From NCBI GenBank assembly GCA_965233675.1, contig OZ247498.1:2542001-2606000 (forward strand): a stretch of DNA of 64,000 nucleotides, in the 5' to 3' direction. A program made the translations under genes and the position numbers. The notes under the pieces were generated by a model that worked only from the letters and a program-made list of their open reading frames with translations, made no database searches and was not told the origin of the DNA. The first letter of the stretch is position 1. Each line of letters starts with the position of its first letter. Of the stretch, positions 36,831 to 45,563 are shown piece by piece. This DNA is from SZUA-309 sp965233675 (GTDB taxonomy: Bacteria; Pseudomonadota; Gammaproteobacteria; Pseudomonadales; Azotimanducaceae).

Positions 36831-38015
36831 ATGACAGCCGAGCCGACCCATATCCTCATCGCCGGTGGCGGCATCGGCGGGCTCACTGCGGCTCTGGAGT
36901 GCGCTCACCAGGGGTTCACCGTCGAGGTTTTCGAACAGGCAGCGGCATTTACCGATGTCGGCGCCGGCATCCAGCTCAGTCCGAATCCAAGCCGCGTACT
37001 CCTGAACCTCGGCCTGGGTGAGGCACTCGAAACCGTGGCCTTTCTGCCGGAGGGCACCGAGTTCAGACACTGGCGAACGGGCAGACACATCAGCCACAAC
37101 CCGCTGGGTCAGGCGGCCCGGAAAAAGTACGGCGCCCCCTACTACCACATTCATCGGGCCGATCTGACCCGTGTGCTGGCGGCCGCCGCCGCCGCCGAAC
37201 CGCATATCACTCTGCACACGAATACGTCGGTCATCGGTTTCACCCAGTCCGGTTCCGAGGTCACGCTGCAGACAACATCCGGCAGATACGAGGGCACGGT
37301 ACTGATCGGAGCAGATGGCATTCATTCAACCATTCGAACCGGCCTGTTCGGAGAACAGCCGCCTGCGTTCACCGGCAATGTGGCCTGGCGCGGTCTGGTA
37401 CCGAGCGATCGCCTTCCGGCCGGTCTCATTCACCCGGTAGCCGGCGTCTGGTGGGGGCCGGGCAAACACTTCGTGCACTACTTCGTTCGCGGTGGCGACC
37501 TGGTCAACTGCGTGTGTGTGGTCGAAAAAGACGGCTGGGAAGTGGAGTCCTGGACAGAACGCGGCGACCGCTCTGAACTCGAGTCCGATTTCAGCGGCTG
37601 GCACGAAACCATCCAGCTGCTGATCGCAAACATGGCCCCGGACGCCTGCTTCAAATGGGCGCTGTTCGATCGCCCACCCATGGCCCGGTGGAGCGAGGAA
37701 CGAGTCACCCTCCTGGGAGACGCCTGTCATCCTACGCTGCCATTCATGGCACAGGGTGCGGCCATGGCCATCGAAGACGCTGCCGTCCTGGCGCGTTGCC
37801 TGAAAGCCGAGGACAGCGCTTCCACCGCGTTGCTCCGCTACGAGTCCCTCCGGAAAGACCGAACGGCCGGTATTCAGCGGGGATCCAGGCGGAATGCCAG
37901 TGTTTTCCATCTGCGTGGGATCAAGGCCTGGGCAAGAAATCTGGTCGCAGACAGGGCGAGAGCCGGGACGATGGACGGACTCTACGGCTACAACGCTCTG
38001 GAGGTCGTCCGCTGA
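36831..38015 (+). CDS. FAD-dependent aromatic hydroxylase (salicylate / 3-hydroxybenzoate 6-hydroxylase type)
   Basis: 394 residues of the single-component class A flavoprotein monooxygenases. The FAD-binding GGGIGGL lies near residue 12, the DG motif in LIGADGIHSTIR near 160 and the GD motif in LLGDACHPTLP near 293. GAGIQLSPNPSRVL matches the salicylate and 3-hydroxybenzoate hydroxylase subgroup. Uses NAD(P)H and oxygen to ortho- or para-hydroxylate a phenolic acid. ATG at 36831 is preceded by GGAG. Divergent from the VOC gene with 105 bases between. Confidence 0.9.
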   Translation: MTAEPTHILIAGGGIGGLTAALECAHQGFTVEVFEQAAAFTDVGAGIQLSPNPSRVLLNLGLGEALETVAFLPEGTEFRHWRTGRHISHNPLGQAARKKYGAPYYHIHRADLTRVLAAAAAAEPHITLHTNTSVIGFTQSGSEVTLQTTSGRYEGTVLIGADGIHSTIRTGLFGEQPPAFTGNVAWRGLVPSDRLPAGLIHPVAGVWWGPGKHFVHYFVRGGDLVNCVCVVEKDGWEVESWTERGDRSELESDFSGWHETIQLLIANMAPDACFKWALFDRPPMARWSEERVTLLGDACHPTLPFMAQGAAMAIEDAAVLARCLKAEDSASTALLRYESLRKDRTAGIQRGSRRNASVFHLRGIKAWARNLVADRARAGTMDGLYGYNALEVVR

Positions 38016-38036
38016 GCGCGGCTCAGTCGATGCCGA

Positions 38037-38681
38037 CTATCCCTGCCGTGACAGCATCCGATGCTCCACACGGTGCATGACCACGTCCGCAATCATCTTC
38101 ATCAGCCCGAACACCAGCAAACCCGTTGCATCGAGGGCAACGGCGCCGAAGACGATGGTGAGGTGCATGGGCACAACCCGCAGGTAAGGGGTAAACATCA
38201 GTGTGCCGATGTTGGGGGTACCGCTGGCATCCAGTTCGCGATGGTAGCGGTAAGAGAAAAAGTGGTTGATGGCAAATGCCACGCCGCAGGCGAGCAGGCC
38301 CGGGCCAAGCGGCGAGCCGGCGTCGTTCTCGGCAGAGATGAACAGCAGATAGCCGAAATGGAAGAAGCCGAAGTGGAACAGGAAGAAGAAGGCCGTCTGG
38401 CGTTTTGTTTCCGGGGTCGGGTCCACGCTCTGGTTGTTGATCCTGAAATTTGCCGTGGAGAAGCGCTCCAGATTGAGCATCCGGAAGAAGTAGCTGATCC
38501 CGATAATGACGCTCTGGACCCAGTAGACGGCCATCAGGTCAATCAGCTTCCAACCACCCGCGTACGCCACCGCAAGCGCCACCACGTTCACCAGCACGAG
38601 TGACCAGACCGACGCGTCCCGGGGTACTGCCGGCTGGCCTTCCACGGCCGGACGTGGCGCCATATGTGAGGAGTCGCGCAT
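38037..38681 (-). CDS. DUF6498-type membrane protein
   Basis: 214 residues with about five hydrophobic segments (SLVLVNVVALAVAYAGG; VYWVQSVIIGISYFFRML; FFFLFHFGFFHFGYLLF; FTPYLRVVPMHLTIVFG). The pattern VYWVQSVIIG followed by FHFGFFH is the hallmark of the DUF6498 group. Function unknown. Convergent with the flavin hydroxylase and divergent from the DUF1295 gene. Start may be M1 (38681) or M7 (38663). Confidence 0.8.
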   Translation of the reverse strand: MRDSSHMAPRPAVEGQPAVPRDASVWSLVLVNVVALAVAYAGGWKLIDLMAVYWVQSVIIGISYFFRMLNLERFSTANFRINNQSVDPTPETKRQTAFFFLFHFGFFHFGYLLFISAENDAGSPLGPGLLACGVAFAINHFFSYRYHRELDASGTPNIGTLMFTPYLRVVPMHLTIVFGAVALDATGLLVFGLMKMIADVVMHRVEHRMLSRQG

Positions 38682-38768
38682 GCGCCTATTTTCACATGAA
38701 TTTCAGCCGGCTTATGATCGACTCTATCACCCTTCCTGTGATGCCGGCCCAGGGGCGCCATTCCGCCG

Positions 38769-39635
38769 ATGAAAACCGCAATCAGAGACTTCACCCTGGC
38801 CTTTGCCGCCGCCGTCATCGGGCTGCTCGTCGGCTGGGCCGGCAGCCAGCAGGGCCACACAATCGGTGCCGTACCCGTGATGCTGCTCTGCGTGGCGCTG
38901 GCCTTTATCGTGCAGTGGCTTGTCTTTCTGCACGCCTGGAAAAACCGAACCGAACGATTCTTCGACCTGACCGGCAGCTTCACCTATCTCTGTGTTCTGG
39001 GCGTGGCGCTGCTGCTTGGCAATGCGGATCCAAGATCCCTGCTGATCGCGCTGCTCGTGGCAATCTGGGCGCTTCGACTCGGCAGCTTTCTTTTTCGACG
39101 GGTCAGTGAAGCCGGCCACGATCGCCGCTTCGCCCAGATCAAGCAGCGCTTTCCCGCTTTTTTCATGACCTGGACCCTGCAGGGTTTGTGGGTTTCTCTG
39201 ACGATGGCCTGTGCTCTGGCGGCCATGACAGCACTCAACACCCCACCACTGGGGATGTTTGCGCTGATCGGCGGGCTGCTCTGGCTCGCCGGCTTCGGGA
39301 TCGAAGTGGCCGCAGATCGACAGAAGTCAGCCTTCCGCGCCGACCCGGCGAACCGCACACGCTTCATTTCCACCGGCCTCTGGGCCTGGTCCCGTCACCC
39401 CAACTATTTCGGAGAAATCGTTCTCTGGTCCGGCATCGCCATCATGGCGCTGCCGGCGCTCACCGGTTGGCAGTATCTGACGCTGATTTCCCCGCTGTTC
39501 GTCTATCTGCTGCTCGTGCGGATCAGCGGCATTCCGATGCTGGAACGGCGTGCGGACCGGGTCTGGGGGGAAGACGCGGACTACCAGACCTACAAGGCCC
39601 GCACACCGTCTCTCCTGCTGCGTCCGCCCCGCTGA
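38769..39635 (+). CDS. DUF1295 / steroid 5-alpha-reductase-like membrane protein
   Basis: 288 residues with seven or so membrane segments and the C-terminal isoprenylcysteine-methyltransferase/steroid-reductase motif (FISTGLWAWSRHPNYFGEI, then a final YQTYKART). Members are integral membrane enzymes using NADPH or SAM with lipid substrates, but the biochemical role of the DUF1295 branch is not settled. The stop is followed after one base by the start of an acyltransferase gene, so the two are translationally close and likely act on lipids together. Confidence 0.87.
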   Translation: MKTAIRDFTLAFAAAVIGLLVGWAGSQQGHTIGAVPVMLLCVALAFIVQWLVFLHAWKNRTERFFDLTGSFTYLCVLGVALLLGNADPRSLLIALLVAIWALRLGSFLFRRVSEAGHDRRFAQIKQRFPAFFMTWTLQGLWVSLTMACALAAMTALNTPPLGMFALIGGLLWLAGFGIEVAADRQKSAFRADPANRTRFISTGLWAWSRHPNYFGEIVLWSGIAIMALPALTGWQYLTLISPLFVYLLLVRISGIPMLERRADRVWGEDADYQTYKARTPSLLLRPPR

Positions 39636-39636
39636 T

Positions 39637-40494
39637 ATGTCTCCCCTCCGGCATCTCGTCAGCTGCGCGTCCCTGGGCTTCGGCTTGCTGAACCTCACGT
39701 TCTGGTGCACTGGCCTGCTGGTCTTCATGCTCACACGAACACTTTTCCCTTCAACCCGCTCCCGAATACAGAATCACATGGACGCCATTTACCGGGCCGC
39801 CGTTCGCTGCAACGACTGGTGGTTCAGACAGGTGCTCGGCTATCGCTGGCAACCCCCGCCCGTTGACCTGGATCCAACCCGAACCTACCTGGTGATCGCC
39901 AACCATCAGAGCTGGGCGGACAGTTTCCTCATCCAGACCGCCGTCGTGCATCACGGCCCCGTTCTCAAGGTGCTGGTGAAAGAGGAACTGGCGCGATGGC
40001 CCCTTCTCGGTCTGATCTTCCGCGCCTTTGACTTCCCGCGTCTGCAACGCCGCGCTTCGGCGCCTGATCAGGAACCAGAGCGCCGCCGACTGGATACGGA
40101 ACGCATCCGCGAGGCCTGCGCCGGCCTGGCCCGTTCTCCCGCTGCCATGCTCATCTACCCGGAAGGCACTCGTTTCACGGCAGAGAAACATCAGGCAAGC
40201 GCCGACGGTGGTGACTGCCACCGGCATCTGTTGCCTCCCCGCCCGGGCGGATTCGCGACCGTTGCCGACACCGTTCGCCCGTTTGCCGACGCGGTACTCG
40301 ACATCGACATCTTTTACCCGGAAACCACACGCTTCTGGCAGTTCCTGTCCGGTGCGTTACAGGAACCTGTGGTGCGCATCGCCAAGGTACCGCTCACCCG
40401 GATCGCAGACCCGGCAGCCTGGTTGAGGCAGCGCTGGCAGGAAAAGGACCAGTGGCTGACCGACCAGGCGGCGACTCGCGATACGTCCCTCTGA
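39637..40494 (+). CDS. 1-acyl-glycerol-3-phosphate acyltransferase-like (PlsC/YihG family)
   Basis: 285 residues. An N-terminal hydrophobic segment (GFGLLNLTFWCTGLLVFML) is followed by the acyltransferase motifs NHQSWADS (HX4D, residues about 89-95) and IYPEGTR near residue 170. The sequence after it, with NHQSWAD and AEKHQ, fits the YihG branch (putative endo-acyltransferase). Transfers an acyl chain to lysophospholipid at the inner membrane. Starts one base after the stop of the DUF1295 gene. Confidence 0.88.
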   Translation: MSPLRHLVSCASLGFGLLNLTFWCTGLLVFMLTRTLFPSTRSRIQNHMDAIYRAAVRCNDWWFRQVLGYRWQPPPVDLDPTRTYLVIANHQSWADSFLIQTAVVHHGPVLKVLVKEELARWPLLGLIFRAFDFPRLQRRASAPDQEPERRRLDTERIREACAGLARSPAAMLIYPEGTRFTAEKHQASADGGDCHRHLLPPRPGGFATVADTVRPFADAVLDIDIFYPETTRFWQFLSGALQEPVVRIAKVPLTRIADPAAWLRQRWQEKDQWLTDQAATRDTSL

Positions 40495-40498
40495 TCCT

Positions 40499-40582
40499 TC
40501 AGCCCAGGACGATGGTGCACAGCCACAGGGTCAGTGCCACCGCCGTAATCGGTCCGAAGTATCTCGAATCAACTTTCAACAT
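40499..40582 (-). CDS. Possible 27-residue membrane miniprotein downstream of folE2
   Basis: A short reading frame starts with ATG five bases past the folE2 stop region and is preceded by GGGAG nine bases upstream. The product begins MLKVDSRYFG and is then one hydrophobic helix (about 17 residues, TAVALTLWLCTIVLG at the end). Charged and polar residues lie only at the N-terminus, as in known small single-pass proteins. The short size means chance cannot be excluded. It would be co-transcribed with folE2. Confidence 0.45.
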   Translation of the reverse strand: MLKVDSRYFGPITAVALTLWLCTIVLG

Positions 40583-40586
40583 CGCT

Positions 40587-41528
40587 TCAGACTCCCGCTC
40601 GGGAAAACCCACCGGGCACACCCTTTACCGCAATGGCCACCGCATCGTGGGCATGCAGGCTCTCCTGGTGTTCGATTCGCACCCGGTAATCCAGATACTC
40701 ACCCTGTGACAGCACCTGTTTCACCCGACGCGCAGCGTCTTCGCAGAACATCAGGTTCTGTCCGTTCCGGAGCGCGAACTCCTGTTCGTCTTCCCGCTTC
40801 ACTGCTGTCTGCACCGGGGTGGCCAGACCGTGCTCCAGGGCGTCCACCAGAGAGAGCAACGGGAAGGCTTCGGTCTCTCCATCCAGTTTCACCCGTACCT
40901 GGGCCACACTCCGCTGGCTGTGGGGCGTGGCAACGATGGCCTGCTGGGTGCCGAGCCAGGCACGCACCTCGTCGAAGTGGATTGCATCGCCTCGTTTGAA
41001 AATCCCATCGAAGGATTCCTGAATCAGTTGCCGGGCCAGCGCCGCACTGCAGGGACAGGTTGAGGAATAGAGCACATCCACGGCCAGTTCAAACGAGAAG
41101 GCACCTTCCTCGAGAATGGCGTCCACCTGCATCGGATAATTGTTCCAGCCCTCGTTGTCCGACTTGAGCGCCGAACGCTGCACGCAGTAGTCGAATGACA
41201 GGCGCACCCGGGCACTGCCGCTGATGTCTGAATGGGTTTTCAGCATGGCGCGAAGGAGCGATTTCATCCCCATGGGGGTGAGCGGGCGTTCACCGGCGTG
41301 CTCATGCAGCAGGAGGTACAGCCGGGACATGTGGATGCCCTTGGCTCGCGGGTCGGTCAGGTCCACGTAGGCATCCACGCTGGCAAGCGCAGACAGGTTC
41401 CCGGGCAGCACGACGGGCAGATGAATGCGATCCATCCCCACCCAGCACAAGGTGCCGTCGGGTTGTTCCAGCGCTTCTCCCGCGATATCCGGCATGGGCA
41501 GGACAGCGGTCACGGGTGATGGTGCCAT
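40587..41528 (-). CDS. folE2: GTP cyclohydrolase FolE2 (type IB)
   Basis: 313 residues of the COG1469 family. Conserved blocks include WVGMDRIHLPV, STCPCSAALARQLI with the metal-binding Cys, and ATPHSQRSVAQV. Converts GTP to dihydroneopterin triphosphate, the first step of folate synthesis, and works with metals other than zinc, unlike FolE. In many bacteria it is zinc-starvation regulated, but I see no Zur-like box upstream. ATG at 41528 is preferred, with GTGGAG eight bases ahead; an in-frame GTG at 41540 is the alternative. Divergent from a histidine kinase gene. Confidence 0.95.
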   Translation of the reverse strand: MAPSPVTAVLPMPDIAGEALEQPDGTLCWVGMDRIHLPVVLPGNLSALASVDAYVDLTDPRAKGIHMSRLYLLLHEHAGERPLTPMGMKSLLRAMLKTHSDISGSARVRLSFDYCVQRSALKSDNEGWNNYPMQVDAILEEGAFSFELAVDVLYSSTCPCSAALARQLIQESFDGIFKRGDAIHFDEVRAWLGTQQAIVATPHSQRSVAQVRVKLDGETEAFPLLSLVDALEHGLATPVQTAVKREDEQEFALRNGQNLMFCEDAARRVKQVLSQGEYLDYRVRIEHQESLHAHDAVAIAVKGVPGGFSRAGV

Positions 41529-41583
41529 GGGTGTCTCCACAGAAAATCAGGGAGGCTCAGGCTACGAATTTCGAGTGAGGCGC

Positions 41584-41624
41584 CCGTGAACAGAACGCCG
41601 GCGATGCTCACATCCCGTTCACGG
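41584..41624. promoter_or_regulatory. Inverted repeat between folE2 and the histidine kinase gene
   Basis: CCGTGAAC (41584-41591) is perfectly repeated in inverted orientation as GTTCACGG (41617-41624), 25 bases apart, in the 212-base divergent region. The spacing suits either two operator half-sites on one DNA face or a leader hairpin. No clear promoter hexamers are evident. Otherwise nothing recognisable in this intergenic region. Confidence 0.35.
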
Positions 41625-41740
41625 CCGGTCGGGGACTATTCATCCTCTTCAATCCGCCGGTCTGGTCGGATCTCCCTGAACACCGCTGATGGCACCAGGC
41701 AGCTATTGGTTCGAACGCACACATGACCTAGGGTGGACGG

Positions 41741-43123
41741 ATGGAGCGTCACGACTCGAGCGAAACGAAAGCACCAGAAAAAAAAGGCGCCAGCGGGAAA
41801 AAGCGATCCGGGTTACGCGATCGCATGGGGCGCCTGTTCGCCATCCAGATCACCGTCATCTCCCTGGCAACGCTGGTCGGCATCTTCATCACCCAGTTGA
41901 TCATCGAAGACCTGCTCACCCGCCAGGCACTCGAACTGGAAGCCGAACACTTCTGGTCGCTCTACGACCAGGACCCGGGCCATCCGCTCCCTGATGTGGC
42001 GAACATGCGCGGCTACCTGTCGTCGCTATCGGCAGATCCGGATCGCGACGCTGTTTCGGGCTTTGAACTGCCCGTAGGCCTCTCAGATCTCACGCCTGGC
42101 TACATTCGAACCAAAGTTTCCGGAAGAAGCCTGCTGGTGCACGTTTCCGACCATGCCGGGCATCGTCTGTATCTGCTGTTCGAAGTGGACCGGGTCTCCG
42201 ACCTGGCGTTCTACCTCGGCGTGGTGCCTCTCTCTATCGTTCTCCTGCTCATGTACCTGATTCTCTTTGTGGTCTATCGCTGGTCTCAGCGGGCGCTCTC
42301 CCCCATCGTCCGGCTGGCGAGCCGGCTGGAAAGCGTGAACTTCAACACCGCCGGCAGAATTGAACTGGATCTGGAGTCACTCCGGGGGGATGCGGATGAC
42401 GAAGTAGAGGCCATGATCCTCGCCGTCGAACAGTTCACCGAACGACTCAACGCCGCCATCGAGCGGGAACGGATCTTCACCCGGGATGCCGGTCATGAGT
42501 TGCGCACGCCGGTTGCCGTGTTCAAAGGCAGCCTGGATCTGATGGCGCAGAACAGCGACCGCCCGGAGCATGACGCCCAGGCACTGGCGCGCATGCGGAA
42601 AACCGTGGAAGACATGGAAGCGCTGCTGGAAACCCTGTTGCTGCTGGCTCGCGAAGAGGAACTGGCTGCGCCCACCGAGCCCGTGCTCGTGAACGATGTG
42701 GTCAGCAATCAGCTCGACACCCTGCATTTCCTGGCAGAGCGGAGCAGCAATCGGACGAAGCTGACCGAAGAAGCAGAACTGCGCATACGCGCGCCGCGCA
42801 AGGTGCTGGAGATCGTGCTTTCCAACCTGATCCGCAATGCACTCACCTACACCACGAACGGAGAGGTGACCGTCACGGTGACTGCAAATTCGGTCAGGGT
42901 GTCCGATACGGGCATCGGCATGAACCGGGCAGAACTCGAAAGCGCGTTCGAAGCCTTTTATCGCGCTGAGCCCAGCCGTTCCGTCACCAAAGGCCACGGG
43001 TTGGGGCTTTCGATCGTCAGACGTCTGTCCCGTCAGCTGGGCTGGACGTTGCTCACCGCCAGTCAGCCGAACGAGGGTACCTCGGTGGAAGTACGCTTTC
43101 CGGCCAGTCAGATGGACGTCTGA
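41741..43123 (+). CDS. Sensor histidine kinase
   Basis: 460 residues. Transmembrane helices at about 33-55 and 158-179 flank a periplasmic sensor region of about 100 residues. It is followed by a HAMP-like linker, the dimerisation domain with phospho-accepting H252 (DAGHELRTP) and the ATPase domain (N-box NLIRNALTY, G1 DTGIGM, G2 GHGLGLSIV). A Lys-rich cytoplasmic head precedes the first helix. Its response regulator gene lies convergent, 6 bases beyond the stop, which is an unusual arrangement. Signal unknown. Confidence 0.95.
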   Translation: MERHDSSETKAPEKKGASGKKRSGLRDRMGRLFAIQITVISLATLVGIFITQLIIEDLLTRQALELEAEHFWSLYDQDPGHPLPDVANMRGYLSSLSADPDRDAVSGFELPVGLSDLTPGYIRTKVSGRSLLVHVSDHAGHRLYLLFEVDRVSDLAFYLGVVPLSIVLLLMYLILFVVYRWSQRALSPIVRLASRLESVNFNTAGRIELDLESLRGDADDEVEAMILAVEQFTERLNAAIERERIFTRDAGHELRTPVAVFKGSLDLMAQNSDRPEHDAQALARMRKTVEDMEALLETLLLLAREEELAAPTEPVLVNDVVSNQLDTLHFLAERSSNRTKLTEEAELRIRAPRKVLEIVLSNLIRNALTYTTNGEVTVTVTANSVRVSDTGIGMNRAELESAFEAFYRAEPSRSVTKGHGLGLSIVRRLSRQLGWTLLTASQPNEGTSVEVRFPASQMDV

Positions 43124-43129
43124 ACACCG

Positions 43130-43804
43130 TCATTCTCTGATCCGGTACCCCTGCCCCGTCACGGTCTCGATCATCGATTTATCGAATGGTCTGTCCACAG
43201 CCTGACGCAGATTATAGAGATGGCTTCGAAGCGCATCACTGTCCGGCGGGTCCTCGTCCCAGAGTTCACGCTCGATCTCCACCCGTTTGACCACCCGCGG
43301 ATGTTCGCGCATCAGAATGCGCAGAATTTCGAAGACGGTTTTCGAGGCTTTGATCGGCTGCCCTGCCCGGGTGATTTCCAGCGATTGTGTATCAAGCACC
43401 AGCTCACCGATCTCATAGCGGGACTCGAGGCCTTTTTCACGGCGAACGAGCGCTTCGATTCGAGCCACCAGCTCAGGCATGTCGAATGGTTTGATCAGGT
43501 AGTCATCCGCCCCTACATCGAATCCCCTGAGCTTGTCGTCAAGCTGATCCCGGGCAGTGAGCATGATGATCGGGGTGGTCAACCGGGCATCGTTACGCAA
43601 TCGCTTGCAGACCTCGAGGCCATCCAGACCCGGCAGCATGATGTCCAGCACGATCACATCGAAACTCTCCGTCACCGCCAGATGCAGCGCGACCAGGCCG
43701 TCAGCCGCGTAATCAACGATGTGACCCGACGCTTCGAGAAAGGCACCAACAGTTTCTGCCAGCGCCTGATGATCTTCTACCAGGAGTACTTTGATCTTGG
43801 ACAT
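43130..43804 (-). CDS. OmpR/PhoB-family response regulator
   Basis: 224 residues. The receiver domain has acidic pocket E10-D11, phosphorylated D54, T83 and K105 (FDVGADDYLIKPFDMPELV). The C-terminal winged-helix DNA-binding domain ends VDRPFDKSMIETVTGQGYRIRE. Likely partner of the adjacent kinase even though the genes face each other. Upstream (minus strand) sequence holds no other gene before the DUF4397 terminator, so it is a single-gene transcript. Confidence 0.95.
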   Translation of the reverse strand: MSKIKVLLVEDHQALAETVGAFLEASGHIVDYAADGLVALHLAVTESFDVIVLDIMLPGLDGLEVCKRLRNDARLTTPIIMLTARDQLDDKLRGFDVGADDYLIKPFDMPELVARIEALVRREKGLESRYEIGELVLDTQSLEITRAGQPIKASKTVFEILRILMREHPRVVKRVEIERELWDEDPPDSDALRSHLYNLRQAVDRPFDKSMIETVTGQGYRIRE

Positions 43805-43895
43805 GGTCAGGCAGTCTACGACAAGGTGAACGACCCGCCCAATACTCCTGACTGAGACGTGAAGCCGATGTGAAGCAACAGCGGATGCGGACCGG

Positions 43896-43924
43896 AAGAA
43901 AAAGCGGCGCCCGTGGCGGGCGCC
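43896..43924 (-). terminator. Intrinsic terminator of the DUF4397 lipoprotein gene
   Basis: Perfect 7-bp stem GGCGCCC (43906-43912) with GGGCGCC (43918-43924) and a five-base loop. Read on the minus strand it is followed by GC and then TTTTTCTT. It lies 26 bases beyond the stop of the DUF4397 gene. All features of a rho-independent terminator on the minus strand. Confidence 0.8.
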
Positions 43925-43949
43925 GGAAGGGAGAAGGGGGAATCAGGAT

Positions 43950-45371
43950 TCAGGGCGTGAAGTCATCCAGCAGGATCACATCCAGGGGGGTTCCGATCCC
44001 CACCTCGTCCCGGGCGATGGCGGTGTGGACCCCACCGGCGTCGAGGGGGACGGTCAGCGGCCCGATCGCCGCGCCCGTGGATCCGGTCGGGGTAATCGCG
44101 ATGTCATAGCGCCCTGCAGGCAGCGACAGATATCCCGTATCGGCTTTGAACGGCACCGCCGTTGCGGTAAACAGAAAGTCCTGGGTCGTGTCCACATCCA
44201 TGGTCAGCGTGTCGCCGGCAGCAACGTAGATGTCCACCTCGCCCGCGGAAACGGAACCGTGGACCAGCCGGAGCCTGGCTTCGGTTGCGACGGCGCGATT
44301 GTCATCGGTGAGATCGAGCAGTTCGAAGGGAATCATCGGATCCGTGAGCGTGCCGACGGCCACTATCGTTCTTTCCCCGCCCTGCACGAAGGGTACATCT
44401 GCTTCCAGTACCGCGTCAGCCGGTGCGCCCATCTCTGGAACCACTTTCAGATTGTAGGTTGCCGGCGAGAGTGGGATGTAGTCGGTTACCGCGCCGTAGG
44501 CGCCAACCGCTGCACGTATTGTGTCGTTGACCAGCACGTCTACGGGCGGTGCGTCCGGGGCGGCGTGGACGACGCGTACCGTCGAGGATGTGTCCACATC
44601 ATTGAATTCGAGCAAAGCGCCGCCAGTTGAGGCCAACAGCTTGATTGGTGCATCCCCCGGCCCCGTATTCACCACGGCAGCAATGATCAGGTCTGCGCCG
44701 CCGGGGAGGCCGATGGTGCCGGTGTCGAACAGCGGATTAGCCGGATCGCCCGGCGCACTCACGCGAACCTGATAGTCGCCAGCGGGTACAACCAGCGGGT
44801 CAGCCGTCAACGTCTGGCCGAAATCGAATACCGCGCTGATGAGCAGGCCGTTTCCTGGGTTCTGCAGATCAAGCCCGGGCTCCGATACCCAGACCTCAAC
44901 GGCCGGGGCGACAGAAGCCGCATGGACCACCCGCAGACGTACTTCATCCGCCGCAACCGCCGGTTGATCGTCCACCAGAACGATGGGGACGATACCGGCG
45001 AGGTCACCTGCCGCAATCACTGTCAGCCGCTGATCCTCAGCCAGCGTCAGAACCGGTGCAGGATCACCGGCAGCAGGAATGACGGTAACCGTCGTGCCAT
45101 CCGGCAGCAGGCCCTCTACTTCGAACGACAAATCACCAACGGTCACTGGCAGGAATGCTGCTTCCTGAAAGTCCAGGTCGGAAGCGATGACATTACCGCC
45201 AGCGAGCACATTCACGGCCGGTGCATCCTGGGAGGCATGAATCACTTCCACCAGTCCGGTGACCGCCGGCGTGATCTGCGGACCAGACCGTTCATTGTCT
45301 GAATCGCTGTCACAGGCCGCCAGCATAAGGAGCGGCAGAAACAACAGAGGCAATCTGAGCTTGGAAATCAT
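43950..45371 (-). CDS. DUF4397 repeat lipoprotein
   Basis: 473 residues. A signal peptide ends in a lipobox (LMLAAC, Cys near 18), followed by an Asp/Ser-rich linker. Then come four related units of about 100 residues, each opening with a pattern like VEVIHASQDAPAVNV, LRVVHAASVAPAVEV, VRVVHAAPDAPPVDV and LRLVHGSVSAGEVDI. These are DUF4397 domains, predicted extracellular beta-sandwiches of unknown role found in surface or adhesion-type proteins. ATG at 45371 is required for the lipoprotein signal. Followed by its own terminator, so monocistronic. Confidence 0.88.
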   Translation of the reverse strand: MISKLRLPLLFLPLLMLAACDSDSDNERSGPQITPAVTGLVEVIHASQDAPAVNVLAGGNVIASDLDFQEAAFLPVTVGDLSFEVEGLLPDGTTVTVIPAAGDPAPVLTLAEDQRLTVIAAGDLAGIVPIVLVDDQPAVAADEVRLRVVHAASVAPAVEVWVSEPGLDLQNPGNGLLISAVFDFGQTLTADPLVVPAGDYQVRVSAPGDPANPLFDTGTIGLPGGADLIIAAVVNTGPGDAPIKLLASTGGALLEFNDVDTSSTVRVVHAAPDAPPVDVLVNDTIRAAVGAYGAVTDYIPLSPATYNLKVVPEMGAPADAVLEADVPFVQGGERTIVAVGTLTDPMIPFELLDLTDDNRAVATEARLRLVHGSVSAGEVDIYVAAGDTLTMDVDTTQDFLFTATAVPFKADTGYLSLPAGRYDIAITPTGSTGAAIGPLTVPLDAGGVHTAIARDEVGIGTPLDVILLDDFTP

Positions 45372-45525
45372 CTGGAAACTCCGTGGGTAGCAACAGGAGC
45401 CGGGAGTCTGCCGGCCGTCGGGTAAAGGCGACGTCGGCGAGGACCCGCACAACGTTGACGCGACTTTTACCCCTCGGCCTGACCCATCCGATTGGATTCA
45501 GCCCCTGCCTCAAGCGGCCGCACAC

Positions 45526-45534
45526 TGTTATAAA
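45526..45534 (+). promoter_or_regulatory. Extended -10 promoter element ahead of the haem-c/Vgb-like gene
   Basis: TG-T-TATAAA (45526-45534) lies about 30 bases before the ATG at 45564 and matches an extended -10 element. No convincing -35 is seen, as expected for extended -10 promoters. The short distance implies a leader of roughly 20-25 bases. Confidence 0.4.
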
Positions 45535-45563
45535 GGGGGTCGACGCAGAAGAAGGGGATCATC

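Noticed and set aside
41529..41740. Possible Zur box for folE2
   Set aside because: FolE2 is often zinc regulated, but no AT-rich palindrome of the Zur type is present in the divergent region; only the unrelated CCGTGAAC/GTTCACGG repeat is visible.
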